From: JBKHYJ01 sp046565505
GTDB taxonomy: Bacteria > Acidobacteriota > Blastocatellia > UBA7656
Assembly: GCA_046565505.1 (NCBI GenBank)
Contig: JBKHYJ010000091.1
Coordinates: forward strand, 1 to 64,000
Reading direction: 5' to 3'
DNA length: 64,000 nucleotides
Shown here one piece after another: positions 1-9,481 of the stretch; the first letter of the stretch is position 1; every line of letters starts with the position of its first letter. The position numbers and the translations under genes were made by a program. The notes beneath the pieces were generated by a model that saw only the letters and a list, made by a program, of their open reading frames with translations, ran no database searches and had not been told where the DNA came from.

Positions 1-261
1 GGGCCGCGCGCTTTTCTTATCCCATACATATGCAGCCGGGTGATCCTGCTTCAACGGGCGGGGCTCCGCAATGGCTGATCTCAGACGCAGGTAAAGGCAT
101 ACCGACCCTTAATAATTTCGCGAATGCGAGTATGATTGAATTGACATAGCGCTCCGGCGCAGGCCGGTCGTTTAAGCTTTAGAGCGGCATCCGAGTCGGT
201 CATTATGTATTCCACAATCGAAGCCTAACTTTTTATTACAGTAGGTTTTATTACATATAGC

Positions 262-289
262 TTGACAACCGGCGACACTTGCTTATAAT
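262..289 (+). promoter_or_regulatory. near-consensus sigma70-type promoter
   Basis: TTGACA at 262-267 and TATAAT at 284-289 are both perfect consensus hexamers, separated by 16 bases. It is the strongest promoter seen in the window. No gene begins within the next 500 bases, so the transcript either is a small RNA ending at the hairpin near 680-703 or is a long leader of the gene at 852. Confidence 0.7.
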
Positions 290-679
290 GGTCGCGTCCG
301 ATTGGTCCACTGTTTGACGGCATTAATTGCGAGAGGATATTCGTTGGGAAGCCGAAGCAACTGCGTCATGGCATCAAGCGAAGATTCCCGGAGGCCGACT
401 TAGTTTATTCTCTAATCTACTGAATTGTCTCTACCCCATTCTTTATCTTTTGTCATACGGACCGGATTCTAGTAGGCATTCGCCCATGCGTCGTAATCGG
501 AATCGCAGGCGCATGCCGCACATAAATGTGGTTTAGTTTTATGGGCAAGGCGGTTCACGCTTGGTCGGCCGAAAACCGCCCCGCCCCGGTCACAATCCCT
601 GTGGCAGGACTGTGTTAAAGTAAGCCTAAATCAGTCCCGGGCAGACTTCAACCGACCCCTGCGCACTTACCAATAATGG

Positions 680-703
680 GCTTCCTCGCGAGGGCTTTTT
701 TTT
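680..703 (+). terminator. short hairpin followed by T8
   Basis: A GC-rich stem (GC, 2-base bulge, CCT, loop CGCG, AGG, GC) is followed directly by eight T residues at 696-703. The stem is short, so termination efficiency is uncertain. It lies about 390 bases downstream of the strong promoter at 262-289 and upstream of the gene at 852. Confidence 0.4.
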
Positions 704-851
704 GCGAACAGGATTCAACGGCGGTCCTATGTCCGTTGCCGAAGGTGAGTCCGCGTCCGGCAATGATGGGATTCACAGAGGCGTGACGCCATCGACCTCC
801 ACGCAACCTTGAAGTCGCCTCCGGGGGACGTTACAGAGAAAGGAGCCTTGA

Positions 852-2726
852 ATGAAGCATCCAAAATCAAAGTTGGTTAAGTCTCTCGTGGGGCTAGTTG
901 CGGTCGCGCTGCTCGCCGTATCGATGGTGAGCGGAGGGGTGACGGCAAATGAAGCTGCCAAGCCGTCGGCATTCGGGCTGCGGGCTGCCCCGCTCGCTCA
1001 GATTTCCGGCCCCGAATCGGATCACAGTGTTTTCATCAAGCGGCTGAAAGAAGGCTCGCCCGGAGGCAATGCGCTGCTCATACTTCAATTCAATGACAAT
1101 AAGAATATCGGGAAGCTGCTCAGGATCAACCTTAACAACCGCACTACCGTGTTCCGCGACGACGGCACGTTCGGCGACGAGGTTGCGGGTGACGGCAGGC
1201 TTTCAGCCATCGTCAACATTGACTTCTCAGCCCTTACGGCGAACCAGCGACGCATCAAGACCCTCAACACTCAGGCTAAGGCCGGGATGAGCGTCCCTGT
1301 CTTTGACGGTCGTGTGCTGGTCGGCGAAAGAGAGATGTCACTGCCGCTGAGCGAGGCAGAGCTTCAGCCGGGCCAGGAGGTCAAGCTCGAACCTGACGCC
1401 ACTTCCTCTTTTATTGACCCGGACAGGTCTTTGATAATTCGCGACCCGAGCGTGGTCGAGGACCCGACTCGTACCTTTAACCCATGCACCGGGGTCGGGA
1501 CGCCTATGGGTAAGTGGACGTTCGGCTACCTCATGCAGGAGATGGCGAACCAACCCCTGACAGGGATCAACCCGTCCGCGTTCACGCGACAATGGCTGAA
1601 GCACTGGGAGAACAACCTCGTCATCAACGGCTGGGGTGTGCCGGCGCGTCAGGCTGTTAAGAACATTGTGATAACCCCCTGGGAACAGGCCAGTGGCGGG
1701 ATAGGTTTCCCGCTCGACCTACGGATAGCGCCGTTCAGATTGCTGGCTATCGTGAACCGCATCGACCTCAGGGGCAACAGCGGATATACGACCAACAACG
1801 CAGGCGAGGCCCGATTCGTATTCGGCGTGATAGACCGGAGGAACCGCGGCTGCCTGGTGTCCGAGATGACGGTGATCCTCGAATACGGCATCGACCGGCG
1901 CGATTGTGATGACGTGAAGAGCTGGGCGCAGCAGTGGGTAAATCTTTCCACGCTGCCGCTAGGGTCGCCCGCTTACAACGCGGCGCTCGAAGCGATCACG
2001 GAACAGTTCGCCAAGGCGGGGGCCGCGCCGGCCAAGGTAAACGGCAGCGCGCTCAACCAGGTAAGAACGAACGAGTTCTTGCCGGTGCAAACCGGCCCGT
2101 GGGAGATGCGTGAGTTCAGGCTTACGATGACGAAAGAAGACCCATTCCCGCCCACAGGGCAACTGATAGAAACGACAGTGAAGCAGACGCCGGACGCGGT
2201 TTTGAACAACACTTGCACTCTGGCGAACTATATAAACGCCAACTGCGGGCCGATCCTGACGGACTCGCACATTGTGCCGCTCAATTTCCCCAGGTGCGGG
2301 GCCGACCCGCCCATGCCGAATCCGCCGGGATTTCTCGGAGGGAACTCATTCGTCCCTCCAAATTTCTGGAACGCGCCCGGCCTGGGGTGTGACCCGCCCG
2401 TTCCCGGAAACGCGAGGTTCAAATTCTCGATGGCGACCTGCAGCGGATGCCACAAGGACGAAACGTTGACGACCTTCTACCACATAAGGCCGACGGCATT
2501 CGGGACGCCCGCGCTTTTGTCCGCCTTCCTGTCGGGTCCGATCACGGTCAACGATCCTGTCAGCGGGTTTGCGCGCAATTTCGACGAAATACTAAGGAGG
2601 ATAACGATACTAGATCAGATAGCTAATGCCGACTGCTCAATCGTAACGACCCAAATCTTCGACCCGATAGAGGTAAAGGGTGAAGAAGGCAAATTTACGA
2701 GCGGATCAGCCAGTTTCACTCACTGA
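852..2726 (+). CDS. exported c-type-heme-site protein, function unknown
   Basis: A 624-residue protein with a clear signal peptide: basic start (MKHPKSKLVK), then a hydrophobic run to about residue 30, with probable cleavage near VTANEA. Most of the chain resembles no family I recognise. Near the C-terminus, Cys530-Ser-Gly-Cys-His is one CxxCH heme-c attachment site, so the mature protein is probably a periplasmic or surface monoheme protein. The start is supported by AAAGGAG ending about 6 bases before the ATG. It is followed by a strong hairpin (2756-2780) and then by another exported heme-site protein in the same direction, which suggests an electron-transfer or oxidation role. The function cannot be assigned from sequence alone. 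Confidence 0.75.
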   Translation: MKHPKSKLVKSLVGLVAVALLAVSMVSGGVTANEAAKPSAFGLRAAPLAQISGPESDHSVFIKRLKEGSPGGNALLILQFNDNKNIGKLLRINLNNRTTVFRDDGTFGDEVAGDGRLSAIVNIDFSALTANQRRIKTLNTQAKAGMSVPVFDGRVLVGEREMSLPLSEAELQPGQEVKLEPDATSSFIDPDRSLIIRDPSVVEDPTRTFNPCTGVGTPMGKWTFGYLMQEMANQPLTGINPSAFTRQWLKHWENNLVINGWGVPARQAVKNIVITPWEQASGGIGFPLDLRIAPFRLLAIVNRIDLRGNSGYTTNNAGEARFVFGVIDRRNRGCLVSEMTVILEYGIDRRDCDDVKSWAQQWVNLSTLPLGSPAYNAALEAITEQFAKAGAAPAKVNGSALNQVRTNEFLPVQTGPWEMREFRLTMTKEDPFPPTGQLIETTVKQTPDAVLNNTCTLANYINANCGPILTDSHIVPLNFPRCGADPPMPNPPGFLGGNSFVPPNFWNAPGLGCDPPVPGNARFKFSMATCSGCHKDETLTTFYHIRPTAFGTPALLSAFLSGPITVNDPVSGFARNFDEILRRITILDQIANADCSIVTTQIFDPIEVKGEEGKFTSGSASFTH

Positions 2727-2755
2727 GTTGAGACGGCATAATCAAAAGGCCGCGC

Positions 2756-2780
2756 ATAGGGGGCACGCTGTGCCCCCTAT
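2756..2780 (+). terminator. perfect 11-bp hairpin after the heme-protein gene
   Basis: ATAGGGGGCAC (2756-2766), loop GCT, GTGCCCCCTAT (2770-2780) form a perfect 11-bp stem with a 3-base loop, 30 bases after the stop of the 852-2726 gene. The following bases (CGCTTTCTTA) are only moderately T-rich. The most likely role is rho-independent or stem-assisted termination. Confidence 0.65.
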
Positions 2781-2932
2781 CGCTTTCTTAGGGTAGCGGC
2801 TCGCCGGAAAGCCTCGGTAATAGTGCCGCGCTGAGCCTCGACTTCGCGTCCGGTCTGGACACCACCCGCTGAAAGATATATACGTTACCCGCGCCTGATC
2901 GCCAGTCTGATTTTGTTCGCAAGGGGGATGGC

Positions 2933-4468
2933 ATGGGAGGCATAAAACTGTGCGTGCTTATCTTTGTTATGTGCGCGTTCGCCTTTACCTGCGCTCACAG
3001 GGATGGCGTCCGCGCATCGGGGGGCGAGCCTGTTACGTTCAATAACCAGGTAGTGCGGATACTTCAGCAGCGATGCCAGGTTTGCCATCACCAGGGGGAC
3101 ATCGCCCCCTTCTCGCTAGTCACCTACGGCGAAGCTAAGCTTTTTGCAGAAGCAATGCTAGAGGCTATGGAGTCGCGCGAGATGCCGCCCTGGAAAGCCT
3201 CGCCCGAGTGCGGCGAGTTCGACGACGAGCGCCGCATGCCCGACGATGAAATCGAGACTTTTGCGCGCTGGGTTGAGGCGGGTACGCCGGAAGGCGATCC
3301 GGCTGCCGCTCCGCCGCCATTACAGTTCAAAGGCGATTGGCCGCTCGGCCTACCCGATGTCGTGTTAAGGCCGGAGGCAAACTTCGAGGTGATGATAGGC
3401 GATGACATCTACCGATGCTTCTCTTTCCCGACCGACTCGCGCGGAGAGAGATTTTTATCTGCCATAGACGTGAGGCCGGGCGCGCGTAGCGTCGTCCATC
3501 ACGCCATCGTTTATATTGATGAAAGCGGGGAGTCAAAGAGATTTGACGAAGCCGACTCTGCGCCGGGTTTCAATTGCCCCAATGACGCCGAGTTCACAAA
3601 GTCGGCCGTGGCATGGTGGATGCCCGGAGCGCCCGCGAGATTTGAACCTGCCGGCGCCGCCTGGAAGGTTCCGAAGGGCGCGCGCATAGTCCTGAAAATC
3701 CACTACCACGTCCATCACGGCGGAGGCCAAAGCGACCGGACGGAGGTAGGACTTTACTTCGCAAGGGAGCCCGTCAGAAAAGAGTTGCGAACACTTCTGC
3801 TTACGAATACAAGCTTCGCAATACCTGCCGGGGACACTCACTACAAGGTGACGGCATCAAACCCGCCGCTCGGGCCGCGGCAAGCCGCACATGCGGTCGG
3901 CGTTGCGCCTCACATGCAATTGCTCGGGCGTGAGATGGAAGTCGAGGCGGCATCCCCGGATGGCGAAACGCGCTGTCTCATCAGCGCGGAAGATTGGGAT
4001 TCGCATTGGCAAGGGTTGTACAGGTTCAAAGAGCCTGTCGCCTTGCCTCCCGGCACACAGTTGAGCCTCACGGCCTACTATAACAATTCATTCAGTAACC
4101 CCGAGAACCCTAACTTCCCGCCGAAGACCGTGCGTTACGGCGAGCGCACGCAAGACGAAACATGCATGGCCTTCATCAAGTACACTCTAGACGCCGAGAA
4201 CCGCGAGGCGTCATCGCCGCGCATAGACAGCGTGAGCGTCGATTCGGGCGGGCAGCTCGTGGTGAAGGGTAAAGGCTTCTCCGGCGGCGCCGACATAGAG
4301 CTTGACGGCAAGAGGCTCGCCGACAGCAAAAACCATAAGAAGAAGGGGGCCAAAAGGCTGCTGTCGGGCGACGATTGGAAGCCTTTGATTCCGGCCGGGA
4401 AAGAAGTCCTGGTTACGGTGCTCAACACGGACGGGGTGAGATCACCCGCCATCAGTTTTTCCCGATGA
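2933..4468 (+). CDS. copper type II monooxygenase-like protein with N-terminal heme c and C-terminal TIG-like domain
   Basis: A 511-residue exported protein (hydrophobic signal segment at residues about 4-20). A CxxCH heme-c site (Cys48-Cys51-His52) is followed by the MPPW motif and acidic stretch seen in cytochrome-linked ascorbate-dependent monooxygenase-like proteins. The middle has the copper-ligand signatures of the PHM/DBH fold: a His-His pair (VVHHAIV), an HxH in a His-rich strand (IHYHVHH) and HMQLLGREM as candidate methionine site. The last 90 residues resemble an IPT/TIG immunoglobulin-like domain ending in the lysine-rich patch KKKGAKR. AAGGGGG precedes the ATG. A redox hydroxylation role in the periplasm is inferred from the family; the substrate is unknown. 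Confidence 0.8.
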   Translation: MGGIKLCVLIFVMCAFAFTCAHRDGVRASGGEPVTFNNQVVRILQQRCQVCHHQGDIAPFSLVTYGEAKLFAEAMLEAMESREMPPWKASPECGEFDDERRMPDDEIETFARWVEAGTPEGDPAAAPPPLQFKGDWPLGLPDVVLRPEANFEVMIGDDIYRCFSFPTDSRGERFLSAIDVRPGARSVVHHAIVYIDESGESKRFDEADSAPGFNCPNDAEFTKSAVAWWMPGAPARFEPAGAAWKVPKGARIVLKIHYHVHHGGGQSDRTEVGLYFAREPVRKELRTLLLTNTSFAIPAGDTHYKVTASNPPLGPRQAAHAVGVAPHMQLLGREMEVEAASPDGETRCLISAEDWDSHWQGLYRFKEPVALPPGTQLSLTAYYNNSFSNPENPNFPPKTVRYGERTQDETCMAFIKYTLDAENREASSPRIDSVSVDSGGQLVVKGKGFSGGADIELDGKRLADSKNHKKKGAKRLLSGDDWKPLIPAGKEVLVTVLNTDGVRSPAISFSR

Positions 4469-4546
4469 GTGTCGCGCCCATTTTAAAGCGGCGATTCGCT
4501 TGAGCGATTCGGGCGTTGCGACAGACGGCGCATGGTTTTCAACTCG

Positions 4547-7351
4547 TCAGTTAGCCGCCTCATCTCTTTCGTGTCTCTCTTTTACTTGTGCCGCGCGCAC
4601 TCGCATCTGTGACGCTTCCCCATCTCTATTCATTATTTGAAGGAGCACGGCATAGCCGTTCAGTGTGTCGGCCAGGTCGGGATGTCCGGGCGCGGCTCTC
4701 TCCAGTATTTCAAGCGCCTCTTTGAAGAGCGCCTCGGCTTCCGCGTGCGAGCCTGAATCGACGTAAAGTCTAGCCAGCCCGCTTAACGTCCGGGCCAGTT
4801 CCGGCGAATATGGCAGGGCGTTTCTCTGAATCCGCATCGCTTCTTTGAAAAGCGGCTCGGCTTTCGCAGGATTCCCGTTTCTGTAGTACAAGGATGCCAG
4901 GTTCGCCGAAGCATAGGCTATGGTCGGGTGATCGCGCCCGAGACACAGGGTCCAGGTATCGAGGGCCTGATTCAAAGCCGCCTCGGCCGCCTCGTAATCC
5001 CCCTGATCTGCATAGAGCAGGCCCATGTTCTCAACGTCTTCCGCGATGGTGATCTGGTCCGTATCCAGCAGTTCTCTGTGATATTGGCCTGCCAGATTTA
5101 AGTACTTTTTCGCCTCGGCGTACTGGCCGCGCTTGCGATAGACCCCCGCTAAACCGTTAAGGCTGAGGGCCGCGTTCAATTGCGAACCCGGATCCGGGTC
5201 GTTCTGCCAGATCGCCAGAGATTGATTGAAAAGCGGCTCGGCCTGAGCGTACTTGCCTTGCTCATAGTAAAGGAAGCCCAGGTGGTTCAAGCTTTCGGCC
5301 AGGGCGGGACTATTCGCGGGCAAGCTCTTACTATGAATCTCCAAAGCGCGCTTATACAGCGGCTCCGCCTCTCCATACTTTCCTTGAGCGCTGTAACATA
5401 CAGCCAGATTCGTTAGAGGGTCCGCCAGATTAAAGTCTCCGGGGTCCAATGCCTTCTCCAGAATGGACAAGGATCGTTCCAGCAGCGGCGCGCCATCCGC
5501 GTACTTGCCTTGATCGACATACATGAGGGCCAGGTCGTTGAGGCTCGTCGCGACTTCGGGGTGGTCCGGCCCGGCCGAAGTCTCCAACAGCGCTTGCGCT
5601 TCCTGATAAAGCTTTTGCGCCTGCTGATAATAAATCTGCGACTGCTCGTACTCGCCCACGCGCCTTCTCGCCTGTCCGAACAGGCGCGGCGCGGCGGCCA
5701 TACTATTCAGCGTTATCCCTTCCCCCAGCTTGTTGCCATCCCGCCGGTAGGACTCCACCGCAAAGTTCAAATCGTCCAAAACTGACTGGAAGCTGTTTGC
5801 AGACTTATCCGAATCCATGTTTTTAATCAAGACGTCGTATATGCGCGCTTGCGTGTCGCTCGTCACGTTGGCTTTTTGCAGCGTGTAGCGGGTCATCGAC
5901 TCGGCCCCGACTCTTGCCCTGTCGTATTGCCACCAGGCGATTGCCGCGCCGACCAACGTCAAGATAGACAACACCGCTATCACGATTGATAAAACGCGAA
6001 GGCGACGGTCGGCCCTGGCTTTCTCTTCGGCCCGAGCCTTCTCAGCCGCGAGCCGCTTCTCTTCTTCAGCCTGACGTTCCCTCTGCCTCTGCGCGTAGGC
6101 CCTTCGCCAATCGAGGACTGCTTTAGCTAGCACGTCGTGAAAGATTTCATAGCGCGATTCGGAGTCCGGGCCCGGCGGGGCGAACGCGCGAAGGATGCGG
6201 CTCCCTCCCCCCGATAGCTTCTCCAGCAATCCGACAATCTCTGTCTGTTCCAGCTCTGCCGACTCCGCGAGGTCTGACGCCGACAGCGCGAACTTGCCTC
6301 CCGACGGAGTGACAAGGTAACGGAAGATCCGGGCGGCCATGCCCTGTTCGGCCTCCGACAGCTTTCCCATCACCTGCGCCAGGTGCGTCTGCACGATTGT
6401 CTCCGCGCCGCCCAGCCCTTCGAGCGTCGCAAGTCTGAGCGTGATTGAGCCAGAGGAAAGCTCTTCCTGCCACAACCTCGTCATCACCAACTGTAGAAAT
6501 GGGGTCTCGACCTTCGCCTTGGGCTCGCTCGCGCCCGCCTCTTGCGCCGGCCGGCCATTCCCGCCATCGCCGAAAGAGAGCCTGCCTGCCCGGACCTGGC
6601 TCAGCACCTTTTCTACTAACTCGGGCTCTACGGTGATTCGCTGTTTGCCTGCGGCATAAAACAGGTTGTACCGCTCTACCGGTTCTTCAATGGCGGCCAC
6701 GGCGGATGACCTGTCGAGGTGCTCTATCTCCATCAAGTTGTCGAAGACGTTCAGTATGTCTTCTTTAAACAGCTTGATCTTCGAGAAGGCGTCGTCGCGA
6801 ATGGATATCAGGAAATTGACTCTCAGGTCGGGGCGATTGACCATCCGCGCGAGCTCGTAAGCGAAGCCGTCGCCGCGGCGGTCGTAGCCATGATAAAAGA
6901 AATAATCCTCGAATTGATCGAGTATGATTAGCAGGTCCCCGCCGACCAGCTCTGCCCATGACTGGAAGGCGTCTGCCAGCGAGCCCGATTCACTGATTGG
7001 TATAGGCGTATACTCGTCCAGTGCTTCGCGGACGGCCTCTTTAACACAAGCCTTCAGGCCCGCCGCGGGGTCGTCGCGCCAGTTATTGAAGACGGCCACG
7101 GCCAGCTCCGGCTTCCCTTTCTCGTCAAGGTTCTCCTGGGCAATGGCGCGCAGTTTATGCGCGACCCCCGCGCGCAGGACTGAGCTTTTGCCCACACCGC
7201 TAGCCCCGAATACCAGCGTCAACCTCTTGGCCTTCAGGTTGGCGATGATGTTGTCGCGTACCCTGTCGCGCCCGAAGAAGAAAGGGGCGTCGTCTTCCAG
7301 GTAAGGCCGGAGCCCGGCGTAGGGCGTGATGGGAATAGCCTTCTCAATCAT
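4547..7351 (-). CDS. STAND-like ATPase with transmembrane segment and TPR array
   Basis: A 934-residue protein. Residues about 1-415 form a P-loop NTPase of the novel-STAND type: a YAGLRPY/FFGRD entry motif, Walker A GASGVGKSS (49-57) and Walker B LIILDQFED (141-149). A charged coiled stretch (about 420-450) leads to one transmembrane helix (about 452-474). Residues about 540-920 are 42-residue kinesin-light-chain-type TPRs. STAND proteins are signal-sensing switches, here probably anchored in the inner membrane with TPRs as the sensor. It lies 18 bases downstream of the CHAT-SIR2 gene in the same operon, so it may be the activator of that effector. It converges with the 2933-4468 gene. Confidence 0.85.
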   Translation of the reverse strand: MIEKAIPITPYAGLRPYLEDDAPFFFGRDRVRDNIIANLKAKRLTLVFGASGVGKSSVLRAGVAHKLRAIAQENLDEKGKPELAVAVFNNWRDDPAAGLKACVKEAVREALDEYTPIPISESGSLADAFQSWAELVGGDLLIILDQFEDYFFYHGYDRRGDGFAYELARMVNRPDLRVNFLISIRDDAFSKIKLFKEDILNVFDNLMEIEHLDRSSAVAAIEEPVERYNLFYAAGKQRITVEPELVEKVLSQVRAGRLSFGDGGNGRPAQEAGASEPKAKVETPFLQLVMTRLWQEELSSGSITLRLATLEGLGGAETIVQTHLAQVMGKLSEAEQGMAARIFRYLVTPSGGKFALSASDLAESAELEQTEIVGLLEKLSGGGSRILRAFAPPGPDSESRYEIFHDVLAKAVLDWRRAYAQRQRERQAEEEKRLAAEKARAEEKARADRRLRVLSIVIAVLSILTLVGAAIAWWQYDRARVGAESMTRYTLQKANVTSDTQARIYDVLIKNMDSDKSANSFQSVLDDLNFAVESYRRDGNKLGEGITLNSMAAAPRLFGQARRRVGEYEQSQIYYQQAQKLYQEAQALLETSAGPDHPEVATSLNDLALMYVDQGKYADGAPLLERSLSILEKALDPGDFNLADPLTNLAVCYSAQGKYGEAEPLYKRALEIHSKSLPANSPALAESLNHLGFLYYEQGKYAQAEPLFNQSLAIWQNDPDPGSQLNAALSLNGLAGVYRKRGQYAEAKKYLNLAGQYHRELLDTDQITIAEDVENMGLLYADQGDYEAAEAALNQALDTWTLCLGRDHPTIAYASANLASLYYRNGNPAKAEPLFKEAMRIQRNALPYSPELARTLSGLARLYVDSGSHAEAEALFKEALEILERAAPGHPDLADTLNGYAVLLQIMNRDGEASQMRVRAAQVKERHERDEAAN

Positions 7352-7369
7352 CTCGCACCGCTCGCGCGT

Positions 7370-9430
7370 TTATCCCTTGAGCCGCCGATTCATTTCCTCG
7401 ACGTAGTGTTCGAGAGACACGTCCCGCAGGATTTTTACGTTGCGCTTCTTCCAGAACTCTATGTCAACAGGGTCGGAGTCGAGCCCGAGCGCCCACGAAT
7501 TTGATTTCGGCCCTTCCTCGCCCCATATGCGCCGGAACAGTATTCGCAAGTTCCAGTCGCGCAGCCTGTAGCCCAGGAACATAAAGTTGCTGTTGTTATC
7601 GCGCAGCTTCGCGGGGATGTTGACCGGAAGCAGGTTGATGAAGTCGGCGCGCGTAAGGTGGTCTATGTAGTTGTCTTCTGTGATGATGTAGCTGTCGTGG
7701 CTGGAGTCCGCCTGATCGACAGCGCCATGAATCTTCAGAATTATACTCCGCGTGTCGAGCGACACCGCGTCATACTGGTTTGCCTCCGTGATTATTAGAG
7801 GGTCGGCCCGGTAGGGCTTATGGTAAAACTTGCCGCTGTGCTCCCCGCCCGCGATGTAGCAGACGAGGTCATAGGGCTCCTGCTCCGCGTCGAAGGCCCT
7901 CTCCAGCACCGAATCGTAATTCGTCGTGACGATGAGTTGATGGCACCGCGCGCAGCCATTGTCTTTCAGCACGCGCGGAAGCGTCGCCAGGAACTTGTGC
8001 AATGAAGTCGTCAGAAAGGGCCGGGTGAAGACCGAGTGGAGTTCCGAGTTAAGCACCTTCACGTCTTCGAGGGCAATGTACTGCGACACGCGGACGAGGT
8101 CCCGCAGGTTGTCCGGCAAGGGGCGGATGCCTGACAGGTGCGCCGCCAGCTCGCCGTCGCTGGGCGCGTATGGTCCGCCCTGCCAGTCTCCGAACATGCG
8201 GCCGCAGAGGTTAGCGCCCGCGCCTACGAAAAAGACCAGGCTCCCCCCCTTGATGGCATTGACCATCCCCCTGTAATACACCTCATTAGGGTTAACGGCG
8301 TTGTCGATGTTATCTGGTTTCGGGTCCCGCCACGGGTCCGGGGGTGGCGGCTGAGGCTCCGCCGTAAATAGGCATCCGTCATGCGACCGCATGTACAGGG
8401 CCGGAGTGCCCCACTCCGATTCACTCATCGCGATACGCGCGTAGCCGAGCGCCGTGTCCACGGGGCAGTAGTCGGCCAACGCTTTATAAAACTCGTTAGC
8501 GAAGGCGATGGCCGCCCGGTCGCTTATCTCGAACTGCATCGCGATGACCGCGGGGATCCCCGCCCGCACAAGGCTCTGCGCCGTCCCCCCGAAAGGGTCC
8601 GACAGCGAAGCCCGCGCGCCATCGCATGCGTTGAGCAAAACGAGGCGGAGCGCGCTCCGATTGCGCAACAGGGCGGCAAGGCGCTGGCCGTTTATGCGGC
8701 GGCCGCGGTTTTCCTCGTCCTCCAATATCAGAAAACCGTCTCCGGTGTCTTTGTCGTAGCCGCCATGCCCTATGAAATGGAAAACGTGATAAACCTTGCG
8801 CCGCAAATGCTCTTGCAGTCTGGATTCCGTCGCCTCCTCTAACAGCTCAAGCTCGACAAGCCCTTGGCGGCGCAGGTCTGCGAACGATTCGCTCAATTTC
8901 GCCCATTCCTTGTCCACGTCGAGGCGCGGGTAATCGCCCGGGCTTGATATCATGACCAGTACGCGCAAGGGCAGCTTGATCGTCAGGGGCCGCACACGTT
9001 TGGGCAATTCCAGGTAGCGCACGACAGGCGTATCTGGCGAACAGGAGAGGAAGCCTAGATTCGGGTTGTAGAGATATTCCCAAGGCAGCGCGGCCAAATC
9101 CGGCACGTCCCTCAGGCGCAAGAGAATTCGCAGGCCCTTATCCTGATCTCTGGCCTCCTCTAGGCTGACCAGGAGGCAGGCGTAAATCTCATCCTTGAAA
9201 ACCGCGTCGAACAGACGCCCGCCGAAATCTTCGGCCGCGGCGGCGAACGTCTCGGCGGCCTGCCCCGGCCGGCCAAGGCAAACCAGGAATGACTCTAATT
9301 CCTCAGCCGTGAACGCCTCCTCAAAACGCTCGGCCACTTCGCCCCCCGGAGAATCGACGACCCTCGCGTAGTAGCCCTCCTCATTGCGCTCGATCAGTAA
9401 ATCAAAATTCAGATATTCATTCTGCCCCAC
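7370..9430 (-). CDS. CHAT peptidase fused to SIR2-like domain
   Basis: A 686-residue two-domain protein. Residues about 70-350 are a caspase-like CHAT domain with the histidine in GHGGYD (His222) and the cysteine in NACDGA (Cys269), so the catalytic dyad looks intact. Residues about 390-686 are a SIR2-like domain: GAG at 403-405 after hydrophobic VFFV, TTNYD (502-506), KIHG (His568) and FLGYRLRDWN (618-627), the set found in prokaryotic defence SIR2 proteins that bind or destroy NAD. There is no signal peptide, so it is cytoplasmic. A protease and a probable NADase in one chain point to a suicidal or signalling effector. It sits between the trypsin-co-occurring-domain gene (51 bases upstream) and the STAND gene. 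Confidence 0.85.
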   Translation of the reverse strand: MGQNEYLNFDLLIERNEEGYYARVVDSPGGEVAERFEEAFTAEELESFLVCLGRPGQAAETFAAAAEDFGGRLFDAVFKDEIYACLLVSLEEARDQDKGLRILLRLRDVPDLAALPWEYLYNPNLGFLSCSPDTPVVRYLELPKRVRPLTIKLPLRVLVMISSPGDYPRLDVDKEWAKLSESFADLRRQGLVELELLEEATESRLQEHLRRKVYHVFHFIGHGGYDKDTGDGFLILEDEENRGRRINGQRLAALLRNRSALRLVLLNACDGARASLSDPFGGTAQSLVRAGIPAVIAMQFEISDRAAIAFANEFYKALADYCPVDTALGYARIAMSESEWGTPALYMRSHDGCLFTAEPQPPPPDPWRDPKPDNIDNAVNPNEVYYRGMVNAIKGGSLVFFVGAGANLCGRMFGDWQGGPYAPSDGELAAHLSGIRPLPDNLRDLVRVSQYIALEDVKVLNSELHSVFTRPFLTTSLHKFLATLPRVLKDNGCARCHQLIVTTNYDSVLERAFDAEQEPYDLVCYIAGGEHSGKFYHKPYRADPLIITEANQYDAVSLDTRSIILKIHGAVDQADSSHDSYIITEDNYIDHLTRADFINLLPVNIPAKLRDNNSNFMFLGYRLRDWNLRILFRRIWGEEGPKSNSWALGLDSDPVDIEFWKKRNVKILRDVSLEHYVEEMNRRLKG

Positions 9431-9481
9431 GGCAACCTCCTAACCGGCCGTTAATACATTCGGCGCATGATAATTGACGCA

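Larger units (their letters stand above)
1..851. other. non-coding upstream stretch
   Basis: No convincing gene lies in these 851 bases. The only plus-strand frame of note (327-536) would need a TTG start without a clear ribosome binding site and its translation resembles no family I know. The stretch does contain a near-consensus promoter at 262-289 and a terminator-like hairpin with eight T residues at 680-703, so a transcript of about 400 nt that is not obviously coding may be made. The Shine-Dalgarno for the next gene (AAAGGAG, around 839-845) is at the right end. Confidence 0.6.

Noticed and set aside
327..536. 69-residue frame downstream of the strong promoter
   Set aside because: It needs a TTG start without a ribosome binding site and its sequence looks random; a non-coding transcript is likelier.
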